The position numbers and the translations under genes were made by a program. Of a DNA stretch of 64,000 nt, positions 18,022 through 30,746 are shown one piece after another. Position 1 is the first letter of the stretch; every line of letters begins with the position of its first letter. The notes beneath the pieces were generated by a model. It saw nothing but the letters and a program-made list of their open reading frames with translations. It was not told the origin of the DNA and searched no databases. The stretch is from the NCBI GenBank assembly GCA_963783105.1, contig CAWAMI010000003.1:186001-250000 (forward strand). Reading direction: 5' to 3'. This stretch comes from JAVEDQ01 sp963783105. Lineage in GTDB: Bacteria > Actinomycetota > Actinomycetes > Frankiales > Frankiaceae.

Positions 18022-18066
18022 GGGTGCGGGTGCGGGCGGGTGCGGGTGCGGGTGCGGGTGCGGGTG
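18022..18066 (+). repeat. GGGTGC hexamer array
   Basis: About seven imperfect units of GGGTGC lie just downstream of the Rrf2 gene stop. The runs of three G at 6-nt spacing could form a G-quadruplex on this strand. Confidence 0.75.
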
Positions 18067-18094
18067 GAGGCGGGGCGGTCGGCGAGAGGCCCGC

Positions 18095-18550
18095 TCAGCG
18101 GCGGGACCAGGCCTCGGCGTCCTGCGTCAGCTCCGCGATCACCGGCGGCAGGTCGCCCGAGACGAGGTCGGCCAGCGTCACCGCCTCGAGCACGGTCCGC
18201 AGGCTGGCCCGCAGCGCGATCCAGACCTCCTGCAGCCGTGCGGCCGACCCCTCGTACGTCATGGACTCGGGCCTCGACCCCTGCACCGACGCCAGCGGCC
18301 CGTCGACCGCCCGCATGATGTCGGCCACCGTGATCGACGCCGGATCCCGATCCATCAGGTAGCCGCCGGACGGCCCCCGCTGCGAGCGCACGAGCCCCGC
18401 CCGGCGCAGGTCGCCGAGGATGCCGAGGAGAAACTTCAGCGGGATCTCCTGCGCCCGGGCGACCTGGTCGGCGGTGACGGGATCGCCGGGCCGACCGGCC
18501 ACCTCGATCAGCGCGCGGACCGCGTAATCGGATCGGGCGGAGACTCGCAC
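18095..18550 (-). CDS. Rrf2-family transcriptional regulator without cysteines
   Basis: A 151-residue winged-helix regulator: MRVSARSDYAVRALIEVA, then the recognition region LLGILGDLRRAGLVRSQRGPSGGYLMDRDP. Many Rrf2 proteins ligate an Fe-S cluster with three Cys; this one has no Cys at all, so it must sense something else or act like CymR-type regulators. It lies between treY and the AbiEi/DUF559 gene on the same strand. Its target is unknown; the sulfite exporter-like gene nearby is one candidate. Confidence 0.88.
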   Translation of the reverse strand: MRVSARSDYAVRALIEVAGRPGDPVTADQVARAQEIPLKFLLGILGDLRRAGLVRSQRGPSGGYLMDRDPASITVADIMRAVDGPLASVQGSRPESMTYEGSAARLQEVWIALRASLRTVLEAVTLADLVSGDLPPVIAELTQDAEAWSRR

Positions 18551-18608
18551 CCGTCCATCCTCTCAGGTCGCGCGACGTCGGCAGCGGATCAGCGCGCCCG
18601 GAAGAGCG

Positions 18609-21155
<2,547 letters not shown>

Positions 21156-21207
21156 CGCCGTCCATCCTGCCGCGTCCGGGGCGCTGCTTCCCAGAACACC
21201 CGCCGGT

Positions 21208-23337
<2,130 letters not shown>

Positions 23338-23392
23338 CCCTACAGCCTGCCTGGCGGCCGGGCCGTCCCCTGTTCCGAGCCGCGGGCCCCGC

Positions 23393-24574
23393 TCAACTGA
23401 CCGCCGGTCCGGCCGCGTTGTCCGAGTAGCGGAGAAGCGCGCCGACGCCGTCGTCCGGTGAGTCGGGCGTGCCGGCGGGCACGAGCAGGATCTCGGCGTC
23501 CGTGCCGATCGCCGCGCGGATCAGGACGTCGACGAGCGAGCCCTGCTGCGGGTCGCCGACGCCCATCTGCTCGAGGTCGGAGCGCTGCGCGGCGAGCATC
23601 GTCGAGGCCGGACCGAACCAGAGCGGGTTGGCCTCGTTCAGATCGCTGGCCAGCAGCAGCGTGCCGACCTGGGCCTTCTGCAGAGCGGCGACGACGTCGC
23701 GGACCCCGTTCGCCGCGTTCAGGGCGTAGTCGGTGCCGTCGGTGCCCGGGTGCGTCGCGGCGACCTCGGCGGCCCGGTCCCGGTACTTGGCGAAGTCGGC
23801 GAGTGCATCGGCGACCCGGTCCCGCAGGTGGCCGGCGAGCGCCTTCAGCACCCCGTCGGCGGCCACCTCGTCGGAGCCGTCGACGGCCCGGCCGCCGTCG
23901 ACGACGACGACCCGCTCCGCCAGGCCCTTGTCCAGGTGTTGCCTGAGGCCGTCGACCGCGTGCACGTCGCCGGCGACGACGATCACCTGCGGGTTGACGT
24001 CGCGGGCCACGGCCTCGACCCGCTCGGCGACCTCCTTGGAGCTGGCCTTCCAGTTCTCCTCGACCTTGTGCTGGTGGGTCTGGGCGGACCACGCGCCGCT
24101 ACCCGTCTTGTGTACGGGGTGCCGCCCGCTGTCGACGTCGAGCGACTCGACGGGGTCGGCACCCTCCTCATAGGCGAGGATGTCCGCGCCCTCGCGGTCG
24201 GTCAGCACGACCAGGTGCGGAATCCGGGTCTGCGCCCAGTCGACGAGCGGCAGCAGGTATGGCAGGGGCCCGACGCGCACGAGGGAGAGGTCGGTGATCT
24301 CCGGCAGGCTCCGGGCGAAGTGCACCGTGCCGTGGGAGGCGATCATCACGCGGGTGCCGCCGAGCTCGTGGCCGCCGCGGGCCGCGCCGAGCGCCTCGAT
24401 CGTCGAGGCGTCGACACCCTGGCTCTCCAACTCCTTGACGGTGTCCTTCCACCGCAGCTCCAGCCGCGAGGCCGCGTCCTCCACGGCGCTCTCGGTCTCG
24501 AGATAGACGGAGACGAAGGGACCCTGCTGCTCGAACAGGCCGGACAGGTCGGCGGAAAGCGCTGCTGTGCTCAC
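23393..24574 (-). CDS. Vms1/Ankzf1-type (Rv2629-like, baeRF2) protein
   Basis: A 393-residue cytoplasmic protein of the bacterial eRF1-related group, in which some members are peptidyl-tRNA hydrolases. The centre (VEENWKASSKEVAERVEAVARDVNPQVIVVAGDVHAVDGLRQHL) and the C-terminal LLLASDLNEANPLWFGP are typical. Its mycobacterial relative Rv2629 is hypoxia-responsive, but no regulatory site can be read here. It is probably a separate unit upstream of treX, with 55 bp between them. Confidence 0.8.
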   Translation of the reverse strand: MSTAALSADLSGLFEQQGPFVSVYLETESAVEDAASRLELRWKDTVKELESQGVDASTIEALGAARGGHELGGTRVMIASHGTVHFARSLPEITDLSLVRVGPLPYLLPLVDWAQTRIPHLVVLTDREGADILAYEEGADPVESLDVDSGRHPVHKTGSGAWSAQTHQHKVEENWKASSKEVAERVEAVARDVNPQVIVVAGDVHAVDGLRQHLDKGLAERVVVVDGGRAVDGSDEVAADGVLKALAGHLRDRVADALADFAKYRDRAAEVAATHPGTDGTDYALNAANGVRDVVAALQKAQVGTLLLASDLNEANPLWFGPASTMLAAQRSDLEQMGVGDPQQGSLVDVLIRAAIGTDAEILLVPAGTPDSPDDGVGALLRYSDNAAGPAVS

Positions 24575-24986
24575 GAGGGTTCGCCTACCCGTTGTTCGTC
24601 AACCCGCACACCTGGTTCGGGCGGCGTCGATCACGGTTGTCCCGCTCGGGAGAACGGCCCCTGGTCACTCGCCGGCGGGACCCGTCGCGGGTTCGCTGGG
24701 GACGGGCGCGCGGTGCTGGCAGTCGCAGTGGCCGCGACCCACGCACCGCTCGTGCGCCTGCTCGCGGCACGGCTCGCAGATCCACGAGGGCGGCGGGATC
24801 CGGCTGGTACCGAGCACGCACGAGATCGTCGCACGAGGCCGATGCGACCGGGCTCGGCCCAGGCTCGGCGCGAGATCGGCCGTGTCGGATCTTGGCAACC
24901 GACGCCCTTCTCTGACAAGCTGTCCCCGATCTCGAATTGCCTGACGAAGCCGCAGGGGAAGGCGTCCTTCGTCGTGGAGGTGGTTC
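24575..24986. other. Divergent intergenic region with one small ORF
   Basis: Lies between two divergent genes. The only feature beyond promoters is a possible Cys-rich minus-strand ORF (24665-24898), listed separately. GAGG just before 24987 serves DUF3145. Confidence 0.5.
24665..24898 (-). CDS. Possible small Cys-rich protein
   Basis: A 77-residue ORF whose second half has a tight metal-binding-like pattern: ICEPC-REQAHERCVGRGHCDCQH, that is, C-x2-C-x5-H-x2-C-x4-H-C-x-C-x-H. A chance ORF would rarely produce this. The first 40 residues are less convincing and the true start may be internal. Function unknown; a zinc ribbon is the likeliest fold. Confidence 0.4.
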   Translation of the reverse strand: MPRSDTADLAPSLGRARSHRPRATISCVLGTSRIPPPSWICEPCREQAHERCVGRGHCDCQHRAPVPSEPATGPAGE

Positions 24987-25514
24987 GTGGTCGAGATTGC
25001 GCCTGCTTCGGCTCGAGCGACATCGGGTCAGCTGGCGGTTTTGGCATGCCCGCCGCCGCTCTGCCCGCATGTGGAGTTCGCGGTCGCGGCGGTCCTCGGC
25101 GTGCCCGTCTCCCTGGAGTGGTCGCCGCAGCCCGCGCGACCCCGCAGCGTCTGCGCGAGCGTCGAGTGGCGGGGCGCCGCCGGCACCGCAGGTCGTCTGG
25201 CCAGCCGCCTGAACGGGCTGTCCGGCGTCTACTTCGAGGTGGTCGAGGGAGCCACGCCCGGCTGCGATCCGGAGCGGTACTGCGGGACCCCCGAGCTGGG
25301 TCTGCACCGCGCGCCGCTGGCCGCGAACGGCGACGTCGTCGTCCCCGAGAACCGCATCCGGGCGTTGCTGGCGGAGACCGGGGGGCCGGCGGGCGCCCGC
25401 GGCCTTCCCGAGGCGTTGCGGGAGCTGCTCGGCACGGCATGGGACGAGGTCCTCGAGCCGCTGCGTTCCGGCGGCGAGGGCGGCCCGGTCACCTATCTGC
25501 GCCGGACCGGCTGA
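24987..25514 (+). CDS. DUF3145 family protein
   Basis: An actinobacterial family of unknown function. The family pattern LCPHVEFAVAAVLG, LEWSPQPARP and the SPG/TPG-CDPERYCGTPELGLHRA region are present over 175 residues. The GTG start has GAGG 6 nt upstream. The region before residue 14 is unconserved. Confidence 0.83.
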   Translation: MVEIAPASARATSGQLAVLACPPPLCPHVEFAVAAVLGVPVSLEWSPQPARPRSVCASVEWRGAAGTAGRLASRLNGLSGVYFEVVEGATPGCDPERYCGTPELGLHRAPLAANGDVVVPENRIRALLAETGGPAGARGLPEALRELLGTAWDEVLEPLRSGGEGGPVTYLRRTG

Positions 25515-25516
25515 AC

Positions 25517-25532
25517 CGGGACCTTCGTCCCG
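25517..25532 (+). terminator. Hairpin after DUF3145
   Basis: CGGGAC, loop CTTC, GTCCCG: a 6-bp stem 3 nt after the DUF3145 stop codon, without a T-tract. Confidence 0.45.
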
Positions 25533-25882
25533 CAGGAGCGACGGACGACCCGGGTCGGCAGCTGCATCCGACGGCGTACGCTGCCCGTCGCCGTGGACAT
25601 GGTTGCGCGAGAAATCAGTTTCTTCTCCCCGGGATGAAACCGGACCCCCGGATCGTTCCGAACACCGAGCGAGACCTGTACCTCAACAACCTGTTCGCGG
25701 TGTCGACAGCGGCAAGAACGGGGAGCTGAGAACCACTCCTCGCTCAGTTCGGAACGGCTGTCGGTCGAGCGTGTGAGTTCCCCCTCAGGGGGCACAACCG
25801 TCGCTCGCCGAACGTTGCGACGGACGCACCGATCAGCATCACCCTGTAACCCGCACGTTCCGTGCAGAGGGAGCACAACCCA
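25533..25882. other. Intergenic region before DUF4193
   Basis: No gene recognised. It contains only a weak inverted repeat (GAGAA and TTCTC at 25609-25627) and presumably the DUF4193 promoter, which I cannot place. Confidence 0.45.
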
Positions 25883-26176
25883 GTGGCTACCGACTACGAC
25901 GCTCCGCGGTCCGCAGAGACCGATGACGACCAGGAGCAGAGCCTCGAGGCGCTGAAGGCCCGCCGGGCCGAGGCGGCTGCCGACCTCGGTGACGAGGCCG
26001 ACCCGTTCGAGGCAGAGCTCGACCTCCCCGGAGCCGACCTGTCGGCCGAGGAGCTCACCGTGCGTGTCCTTCCGCGGCAGGCCGACGAGTTCACCTGCAA
26101 GAGCTGTTTCCTGGTCCACCACCGCAGCCAGCTCGCCGACGAGCGCAGCATGGTCTGCACCGACTGCGCCGCCTGA
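25883..26176 (+). CDS. DUF4193 family zinc-ribbon protein
   Basis: A 97-residue acidic actinobacterial protein. The C-terminus carries a four-Cys ribbon, FTCKSCFLVHH and MVCTDC. The GTG at 25883 is preferred because AGAGGGAG lies about 10 nt upstream and family members begin with this ATDYDAPR-like segment. Function unknown. A strong hairpin follows. Confidence 0.82.
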   Translation: MATDYDAPRSAETDDDQEQSLEALKARRAEAAADLGDEADPFEAELDLPGADLSAEELTVRVLPRQADEFTCKSCFLVHHRSQLADERSMVCTDCAA

Positions 26177-26282
26177 CCGCCGCGCCAGCAGCACCACCGC
26201 ACGACCAGCACCACCCCGCGACCAGCAGCACCCGCAGCACCCGCAGCACCCGCAGCGCCAGCACGAGAAGCCCCCGCGACGC

Positions 26283-26308
26283 GGTCCGGCCGGTCTCCCG
26301 GCCGGACC
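26283..26308. terminator. Strong 11-bp hairpin terminator
   Basis: GGTCCGGCCGG, loop TCTC, CCGGCCGGACC, then TTCGTTCG. It is a perfect stem between the DUF4193 gene and the convergent nicotinamidase gene and could serve both. Confidence 0.75.
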
Positions 26309-26357
26309 TTCGTTCGTCCGGGGGTCGTTTTCCGCCGGTCTGTTCCGACTGTCCGGC

Positions 26358-26939
26358 CTAGGCGACGTCCACCCCGGCCTGCCGGAGTTCCTCCCGTGCC
26401 GCCTCGTCGTCGCCGGGGGAGAGCTCGACCGAGCGCACCGCGGCCCACGGCACGGCGGTCTGCCACCCCAGCCGCGCGCCGTCCAGGGCCGTCGCCTTGA
26501 CGCACACGTCGCCGGCCAGCCCCAGCACCACGAGCCGCCGCACCCCGGTCGCCCGGACCGCGTCCTCCAGGCCGGTGCCGGTTTCGGTGCCCTCCGCCGG
26601 GTCCCGCATCGTGAAGCCCGAGTACCCGTCCTCACCGCCGACGCCCTTGCGCACCACCGGGCCCCGCACCGACAGCCGCGGATGCAGCTCGGCGCCCCAG
26701 GTGCCGGCGACGCAGTGGACCGGCCACACCCCGCCGTCCTGTTCGAAGTGCGGCGTGTGCTCGGGATGCCAGTCCTGCGTGTAGAAGACGGGAGCCCCGG
26801 CCGCGACGGCGGCCTCGATCTCGGCGTTGGCCGCCTCGACGACCTGCTCGCCGCCGCGCACGTACAGGCCACCCGCCGGGTCGGCGAAGTCGTTCTGCAC
26901 GTCCACGACGATCAGCGCCACATCGGGGTCGTAGTCCAT
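26358..26939 (-). CDS. pncA: Nicotinamidase / isochorismatase-family amidohydrolase
   Basis: Converts nicotinamide to nicotinate in NAD salvage. All active-site elements are visible in 193 residues: the catalytic Asp in LIVVDVQNDF, the metal-binding DWHPEHTPHF, the catalytic Lys in VVRKGVGGEDGYSGF, and the nucleophilic Cys in LGLAGDVCVKATALDG. The ATG start leaves the catalytic Asp at about residue 13, normal for PncA. Confidence 0.92.
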   Translation of the reverse strand: MDYDPDVALIVVDVQNDFADPAGGLYVRGGEQVVEAANAEIEAAVAAGAPVFYTQDWHPEHTPHFEQDGGVWPVHCVAGTWGAELHPRLSVRGPVVRKGVGGEDGYSGFTMRDPAEGTETGTGLEDAVRATGVRRLVVLGLAGDVCVKATALDGARLGWQTAVPWAAVRSVELSPGDDEAAREELRQAGVDVA

Positions 26940-27001
26940 GTCAGCAGCGTCTCATCCGGCACCGGCCCGTGTCGGTCCCCGGCGGCGGGCGCCTCGGCTC
27001 C

Positions 27002-27007
27002 TAGCGT
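27002..27007 (+). promoter_or_regulatory. Candidate -10 for leaderless DUF3097 gene
   Basis: TAGCGT is followed by 6 nt and the GTG at 27014. No Shine-Dalgarno sequence fits this start. Confidence 0.35.
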
Positions 27008-27013
27008 GAGCGG

Positions 27014-27859
27014 GTGCGCAGCAAGGACTACGGCTTCGACGTGCTCTCGACCCCGGCCGGCCGCCGGCCGCGGCCCGCGGAGCCCATGGACGTCGCGGGG
27101 GAGCCGGGCGTCGTCGTCGAGGACATCGCCACCGACTGGTGCGGCGCCGTGGTGGAGATGTCGAAGGACACGGTGACCCTCGAGGACCGGCACGGCCGAC
27201 GACGCACCTTCCCGCTCGAGCCGGGCGCGTTCCGGCACGAGGGCCGGCCGGCCACCCTCCGCCGCCCCGTCGCCACCGGTCCGTCCGGAGCGCCGAGCCC
27301 GAAGCGGACGGCCTCGGGCTCGATCGCGGTGGCGGGAGTGCAGGCGCGGGTGGCACGGGCCAGCCGCATCCTCGTCGAGGGCGTGCACGACGCCGCACTG
27401 GTCGAGCGGGTGTGGGGCGACGACCTGCGCATCGAGGGCGTCGTCGTCGAGCAGCTCGAGGGGGTCGACGCCCTCCCGGACGCCGTCGCGGCCTTCCGCC
27501 CCGGGCGGGGCCGTCGACTGGGCGTCCTCGTCGACCACCTGGTGCCGGGCAGCAAGGAGCAGCGCATCGCGGACGCGGTAGGTCGCGGGCAGGGCGGCGC
27601 CGCGGTGCTCGTCACCGGCCATCCGTACGTCGACATCTGGCAGGCCGTGAAGCCCCGGGCGGTCGGCATCCGTGCGTGGCCGCACGTGCCGCGGGGCGTG
27701 GACTGGAAGACGGGGGTGTGCTCCGCCCTGGGCGTGTCCGACCCCCGGGAGATGTGGCGGCGGGTGCTCGGATCGGTGAACAGCTACGCCGACCTCGAGG
27801 TGCCGCTGCTGCAGGCCGTCGAGCGGCTCGTCGACTTCGTCACGGACAGCGACGGCTGA
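27014..27859 (+). CDS. DUF3097 family protein
   Basis: An actinobacterial protein of 281 residues and unknown function. The middle (SRILVEGVHDAALVERVWGDDLRIEGVVVEQLEG) looks like a Toprim-type fold with its Glu and Asp acidic positions, and GVLVDHLVPGSKEQRIAD follows. A nucleic-acid or phosphoryl-transfer role is therefore possible but unproven. It probably starts leaderless at this GTG, and the DUF881 gene begins 46 bp after its stop. Confidence 0.83.
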   Translation: MRSKDYGFDVLSTPAGRRPRPAEPMDVAGEPGVVVEDIATDWCGAVVEMSKDTVTLEDRHGRRRTFPLEPGAFRHEGRPATLRRPVATGPSGAPSPKRTASGSIAVAGVQARVARASRILVEGVHDAALVERVWGDDLRIEGVVVEQLEGVDALPDAVAAFRPGRGRRLGVLVDHLVPGSKEQRIADAVGRGQGGAAVLVTGHPYVDIWQAVKPRAVGIRAWPHVPRGVDWKTGVCSALGVSDPREMWRRVLGSVNSYADLEVPLLQAVERLVDFVTDSDG

Positions 27860-27905
27860 GGTCGGCGGGACGAGGTCGGACGGATGACGTTGGCAAGATG
27901 AGGCC

Positions 27906-29261
27906 ATGAGCGTCGGCGAGCCTTCCCCGGCGCCGGCGCAAGCCTCCGGGCGGGGGCGACCGGCGGCCTCCGGGCCGCAGCCGCCCCAGAGCTTCCGACC
28001 GGCCCAGCCGGCGCTGCTCGAGGCCGTCGTCGCGGGCGCCCTCGATCCCGCCTACGCCGACGCCGCGGAGCGTCGGCGCGACCGCCCGCCGCGGGCCCGG
28101 TCCGCGACGGTGTCCCTGCTCGTGGTCGGGGGGCTCGCACTCGGCCTCGTGCTCAGCCGCGAGCGGTTGGCCGCGCCGTCGGCGGAGGATGCCCGCAGCG
28201 CCCTGGTCGGTGACGCCCGCGCGCGCACCGCCACCGTCGATCAGCTGAGCGACCAGGTGAACGCGTTGCGGCGGGAGACGAACGCGCTGCAGGCCTCGGT
28301 GCTCGATACATCCCGCGAGGGGCGGGCCCTGGCCCAGCGCACCGCCGATCTCGGTGCGGCCACGGGGGCGACGGCGGTGACCGGCCCCGGCATCGAGGTG
28401 AGCGTGGACGACGCCCCGGACGCGGGGCAGGGCACCGGCAGCTCGGAGCGTCGGCCGGACGGTCAGGTGATCGCCGGACGGGTCAGCGACCGCGACCTGC
28501 AGGAGGTCGTCAACGCCCTGTGGGCCGCCGGGGCCGAGGCCGTCTCGGTGGGCGGCATCCGCCTGTCGCCGACCACGGCCATCCGCACCGCCGGGCAGAC
28601 GATCCTCGCCGACTACCGGCCGCTCACCGCGCCGTACGTGATCTCCGTGGTGGGCGACAGGGCGACGCTCGAGCGGAGGTTCCGCGCGGCAGGCGCGCCG
28701 GTGCTGGAACGCCTCAGGCAGAGCGGCGCTCTCGTGCGCATCACGCCCCGCGACGACCTGCACCTGCCCGCATCCACCGCCACCCAGTCCCGGGTCGCCC
28801 GACCACTGGTCGAGCCGTCGTCCGCGGGAGGCAGCTCCGGCTCCAGCAGCTCCGGCTCCAGCAGCAGCGGCCCCAGCAACAGCCGGCCCCAGCACGCCCG
28901 GTTCCACCGCCACGACGGGAGCTCGTCCGTGATCGCAGCGCTCGCCCTGCTCGCCGGCCTCGTCGCGGGCCTGTTCCTGCAGCCGACGGCGCCCGACTGG
29001 CTCGAGCCCTACCTGCCGATCGCCGTCGTCGCGGCGCTCGACGCCGTCTTCGGGGCGGTCCGTGCGCGGCTCGAGGGCATCTTCGACGACAAGGTCTTCG
29101 TCGTGTCCTTCGTGTCCAACGTGCTGGTCGCGGCGCTGGTGGTCTACCTCGGGGACAACCTGGGCGTGGGCGGTCAGCTGTCCACCGCCGTCGTGGTCGT
29201 GCTGGGCATCCGCATCTTCTCCAACGCCGCCGCGATCCGCCGGCGCCTGTTCCGGGCCTGA
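27906..29261 (+). CDS. DUF881 protein fused to Sbp (DUF1290)
   Basis: Two membrane-associated proteins that are separate genes in mycobacteria (Rv1823 and Rv1824) are one 451-residue ORF here. Residues 1-60 are Pro/Ala-rich and a transmembrane segment follows near 70-85. Next come a coiled stretch and the DUF881 domain (VTGPGIEVSVDD, LQEVVNALWAAGAEAVSVGGIRLS, YVISVVGD). A Ser/Gly linker spans about 315-335. The last 110 residues are a full Sbp: VIAALALLAGLVAGLFLQP and FDDKVFVVSFVSNVLVAALVVYLGD. An in-frame GTG at 28929 with GGGAG 7 nt upstream could still yield free Sbp. Confidence 0.88.
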   Translation: MSVGEPSPAPAQASGRGRPAASGPQPPQSFRPAQPALLEAVVAGALDPAYADAAERRRDRPPRARSATVSLLVVGGLALGLVLSRERLAAPSAEDARSALVGDARARTATVDQLSDQVNALRRETNALQASVLDTSREGRALAQRTADLGAATGATAVTGPGIEVSVDDAPDAGQGTGSSERRPDGQVIAGRVSDRDLQEVVNALWAAGAEAVSVGGIRLSPTTAIRTAGQTILADYRPLTAPYVISVVGDRATLERRFRAAGAPVLERLRQSGALVRITPRDDLHLPASTATQSRVARPLVEPSSAGGSSGSSSSGSSSSGPSNSRPQHARFHRHDGSSSVIAALALLAGLVAGLFLQPTAPDWLEPYLPIAVVAALDAVFGAVRARLEGIFDDKVFVVSFVSNVLVAALVVYLGDNLGVGGQLSTAVVVVLGIRIFSNAAAIRRRLFRA

Positions 29262-29275
29262 ACCCGAGTGACGCC

Positions 29276-29992
29276 GTGAGCAGCGACCTGCCGCCGCCGA
29301 GCCCGCACCGTTCGGGCGGCTCGCCCTACCGCGTCGTCGGGCTCGTGCTGCTCGTGCTGCTCGGATTCGCGCTGGCGGTGAGCGTGCGGAGCAACCGCGG
29401 CCCGGCCGGCCTCGCCACGGCCCGGCAGGAGGACCTGGTCCGGATCATCGACGACCTCGACAGCCGGGCGAGCCGGCTGCGCGACCAGGTCAGCGACCTC
29501 CAGGCCAGCCGGGACCGGCTGGCGGGGGCCGAAGGCGACCAGGCGGCGCTGGAGGAGTCCCGACAGCGGGCCGACCAGCTGGGGGTTCTCGCGGGCACGG
29601 TGCCGGCGCGCGGTCGAGGGGTGGTCCTGACCATCACCGACCCGCAGCAGCAGATCCGCAGCGACGTGCTGGTCGACACGATCCAGGAGCTCCGCGACGC
29701 CGGCGCCGAGGTGATCGACCTCTCCGGCGTCCGCCTCGGCGTGGAGAGCTACGTCTCGGACACACCCGAGGGTCTGATCGTCGACGGGCGCCGCATCTCG
29801 TCGCCGTACGTGTTCACCGCCCTCGGGGATCCGGACACGATCGCGAAAGCGCTGCAGATCCCCGGCGGCATCACGGACTCCGTGGCCGAGCGGCCCGGCG
29901 CCCACGCCCAGGTCCGGACGGCGTCCGACCTCACCGTGCGGTCGGTGCGACCGCTGCCCGCCCGTACGTACGCTCGCCCGGCTCCCCGGTGA
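29276..29992 (+). CDS. DUF881 family protein (second copy)
   Basis: A 238-residue membrane-anchored protein corresponding to mycobacterial Rv1825. One transmembrane helix (VVGLVLLVLLGFALAVSV) follows a short cytoplasmic tail, then a coiled coil (DDLDSRASRLRDQVSDLQASRDRL). The DUF881 domain has GRGVVLTITDP, IQELRDAGAEVIDLSGVRLG and PYVFTALGDPDTIAKAL. It starts 14 bp after the fused DUF881-Sbp gene, so the three domains remain co-expressed. Function uncertain; envelope or division-site roles have been suggested for this locus. Confidence 0.88.
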   Translation: MSSDLPPPSPHRSGGSPYRVVGLVLLVLLGFALAVSVRSNRGPAGLATARQEDLVRIIDDLDSRASRLRDQVSDLQASRDRLAGAEGDQAALEESRQRADQLGVLAGTVPARGRGVVLTITDPQQQIRSDVLVDTIQELRDAGAEVIDLSGVRLGVESYVSDTPEGLIVDGRRISSPYVFTALGDPDTIAKALQIPGGITDSVAERPGAHAQVRTASDLTVRSVRPLPARTYARPAPR

Positions 29993-30076
29993 CGCCTGAC
30001 GTCCCGCCGGATGCTGGTAAAGATGTTCGAGCACGAGCGACCATCTCCGAGCCGATCGCCCGAGGAGGGCCTGCCG

Positions 30077-30457
30077 GTGTATCCGGACGACCTGAAGTAC
30101 ACGACAGACCACGAGTGGGTGCGCCAGGACGGCGACCGGGTGAAGGTGGGCATCACCTCCTACGCCCAGGACGCCCTCGGCGACATCGTCTTCGTCCAGC
30201 TCCCCGAGGTGGGCGACCGGCTCGACGCGGGCCAGGCCTTCGGCGAGGTCGAATCGACCAAGAGCGTCTCCGACGTCTACGCGCCGATCTCCGGTGAGGT
30301 GTCGTCGCGGAACGAGGCGCTGGAGAGCACGCCCGAGCTGGTCAACAGCGACCCGTACGGCGACGGCTGGCTGATCGAGTTGACGGTCAGCGACCCTTCG
30401 GCGCTGGACGGGCTGCTCGACGCCGACGGCTATCAGCGGCACGTCGACGCGAACTGA
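30077..30457 (+). CDS. gcvH: Glycine cleavage system H protein
   Basis: Lipoyl carrier protein of the glycine cleavage complex. The 126-residue product has the lipoylation site at Lys62 in VESTKSVSDVYAP and the N-terminal YTTDHEWV. The GTG at 30077 has GAGGAGGG about 7 nt upstream; earlier in-frame codons are unconserved. No gcvP or gcvT is nearby. The isolated gcvH in front of the FHA gene is the normal actinobacterial arrangement (Rv1826-Rv1827). Confidence 0.94.
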   Translation: MYPDDLKYTTDHEWVRQDGDRVKVGITSYAQDALGDIVFVQLPEVGDRLDAGQAFGEVESTKSVSDVYAPISGEVSSRNEALESTPELVNSDPYGDGWLIELTVSDPSALDGLLDADGYQRHVDAN

Positions 30458-30746
30458 CGCCCGCAGCGGGCGTCGCGGCGGTCGAGCACGTACCGTCGTC
30501 GGCGCACGATGATCACGGGTGCGGAAGCCTCCGGAACCGCTCGATCCCGGGGGCCTACGACGGCGGTCGAGCGACTAGGCTGCCCGTACCGACGTGCTCA
30601 GTGATCCCCGCTCAGGTCCCTGCCCCGACAGCCAGACCGCCCGGCCCGTTCGCCCGCGAGCGGCCGAGCAACCACCCAGACCGACCCGCCGGCGAACTCC
30701 GTCGGCCCGACCCGCCGGTACGACCGGCAGGAGGCGGACGTCTCTC

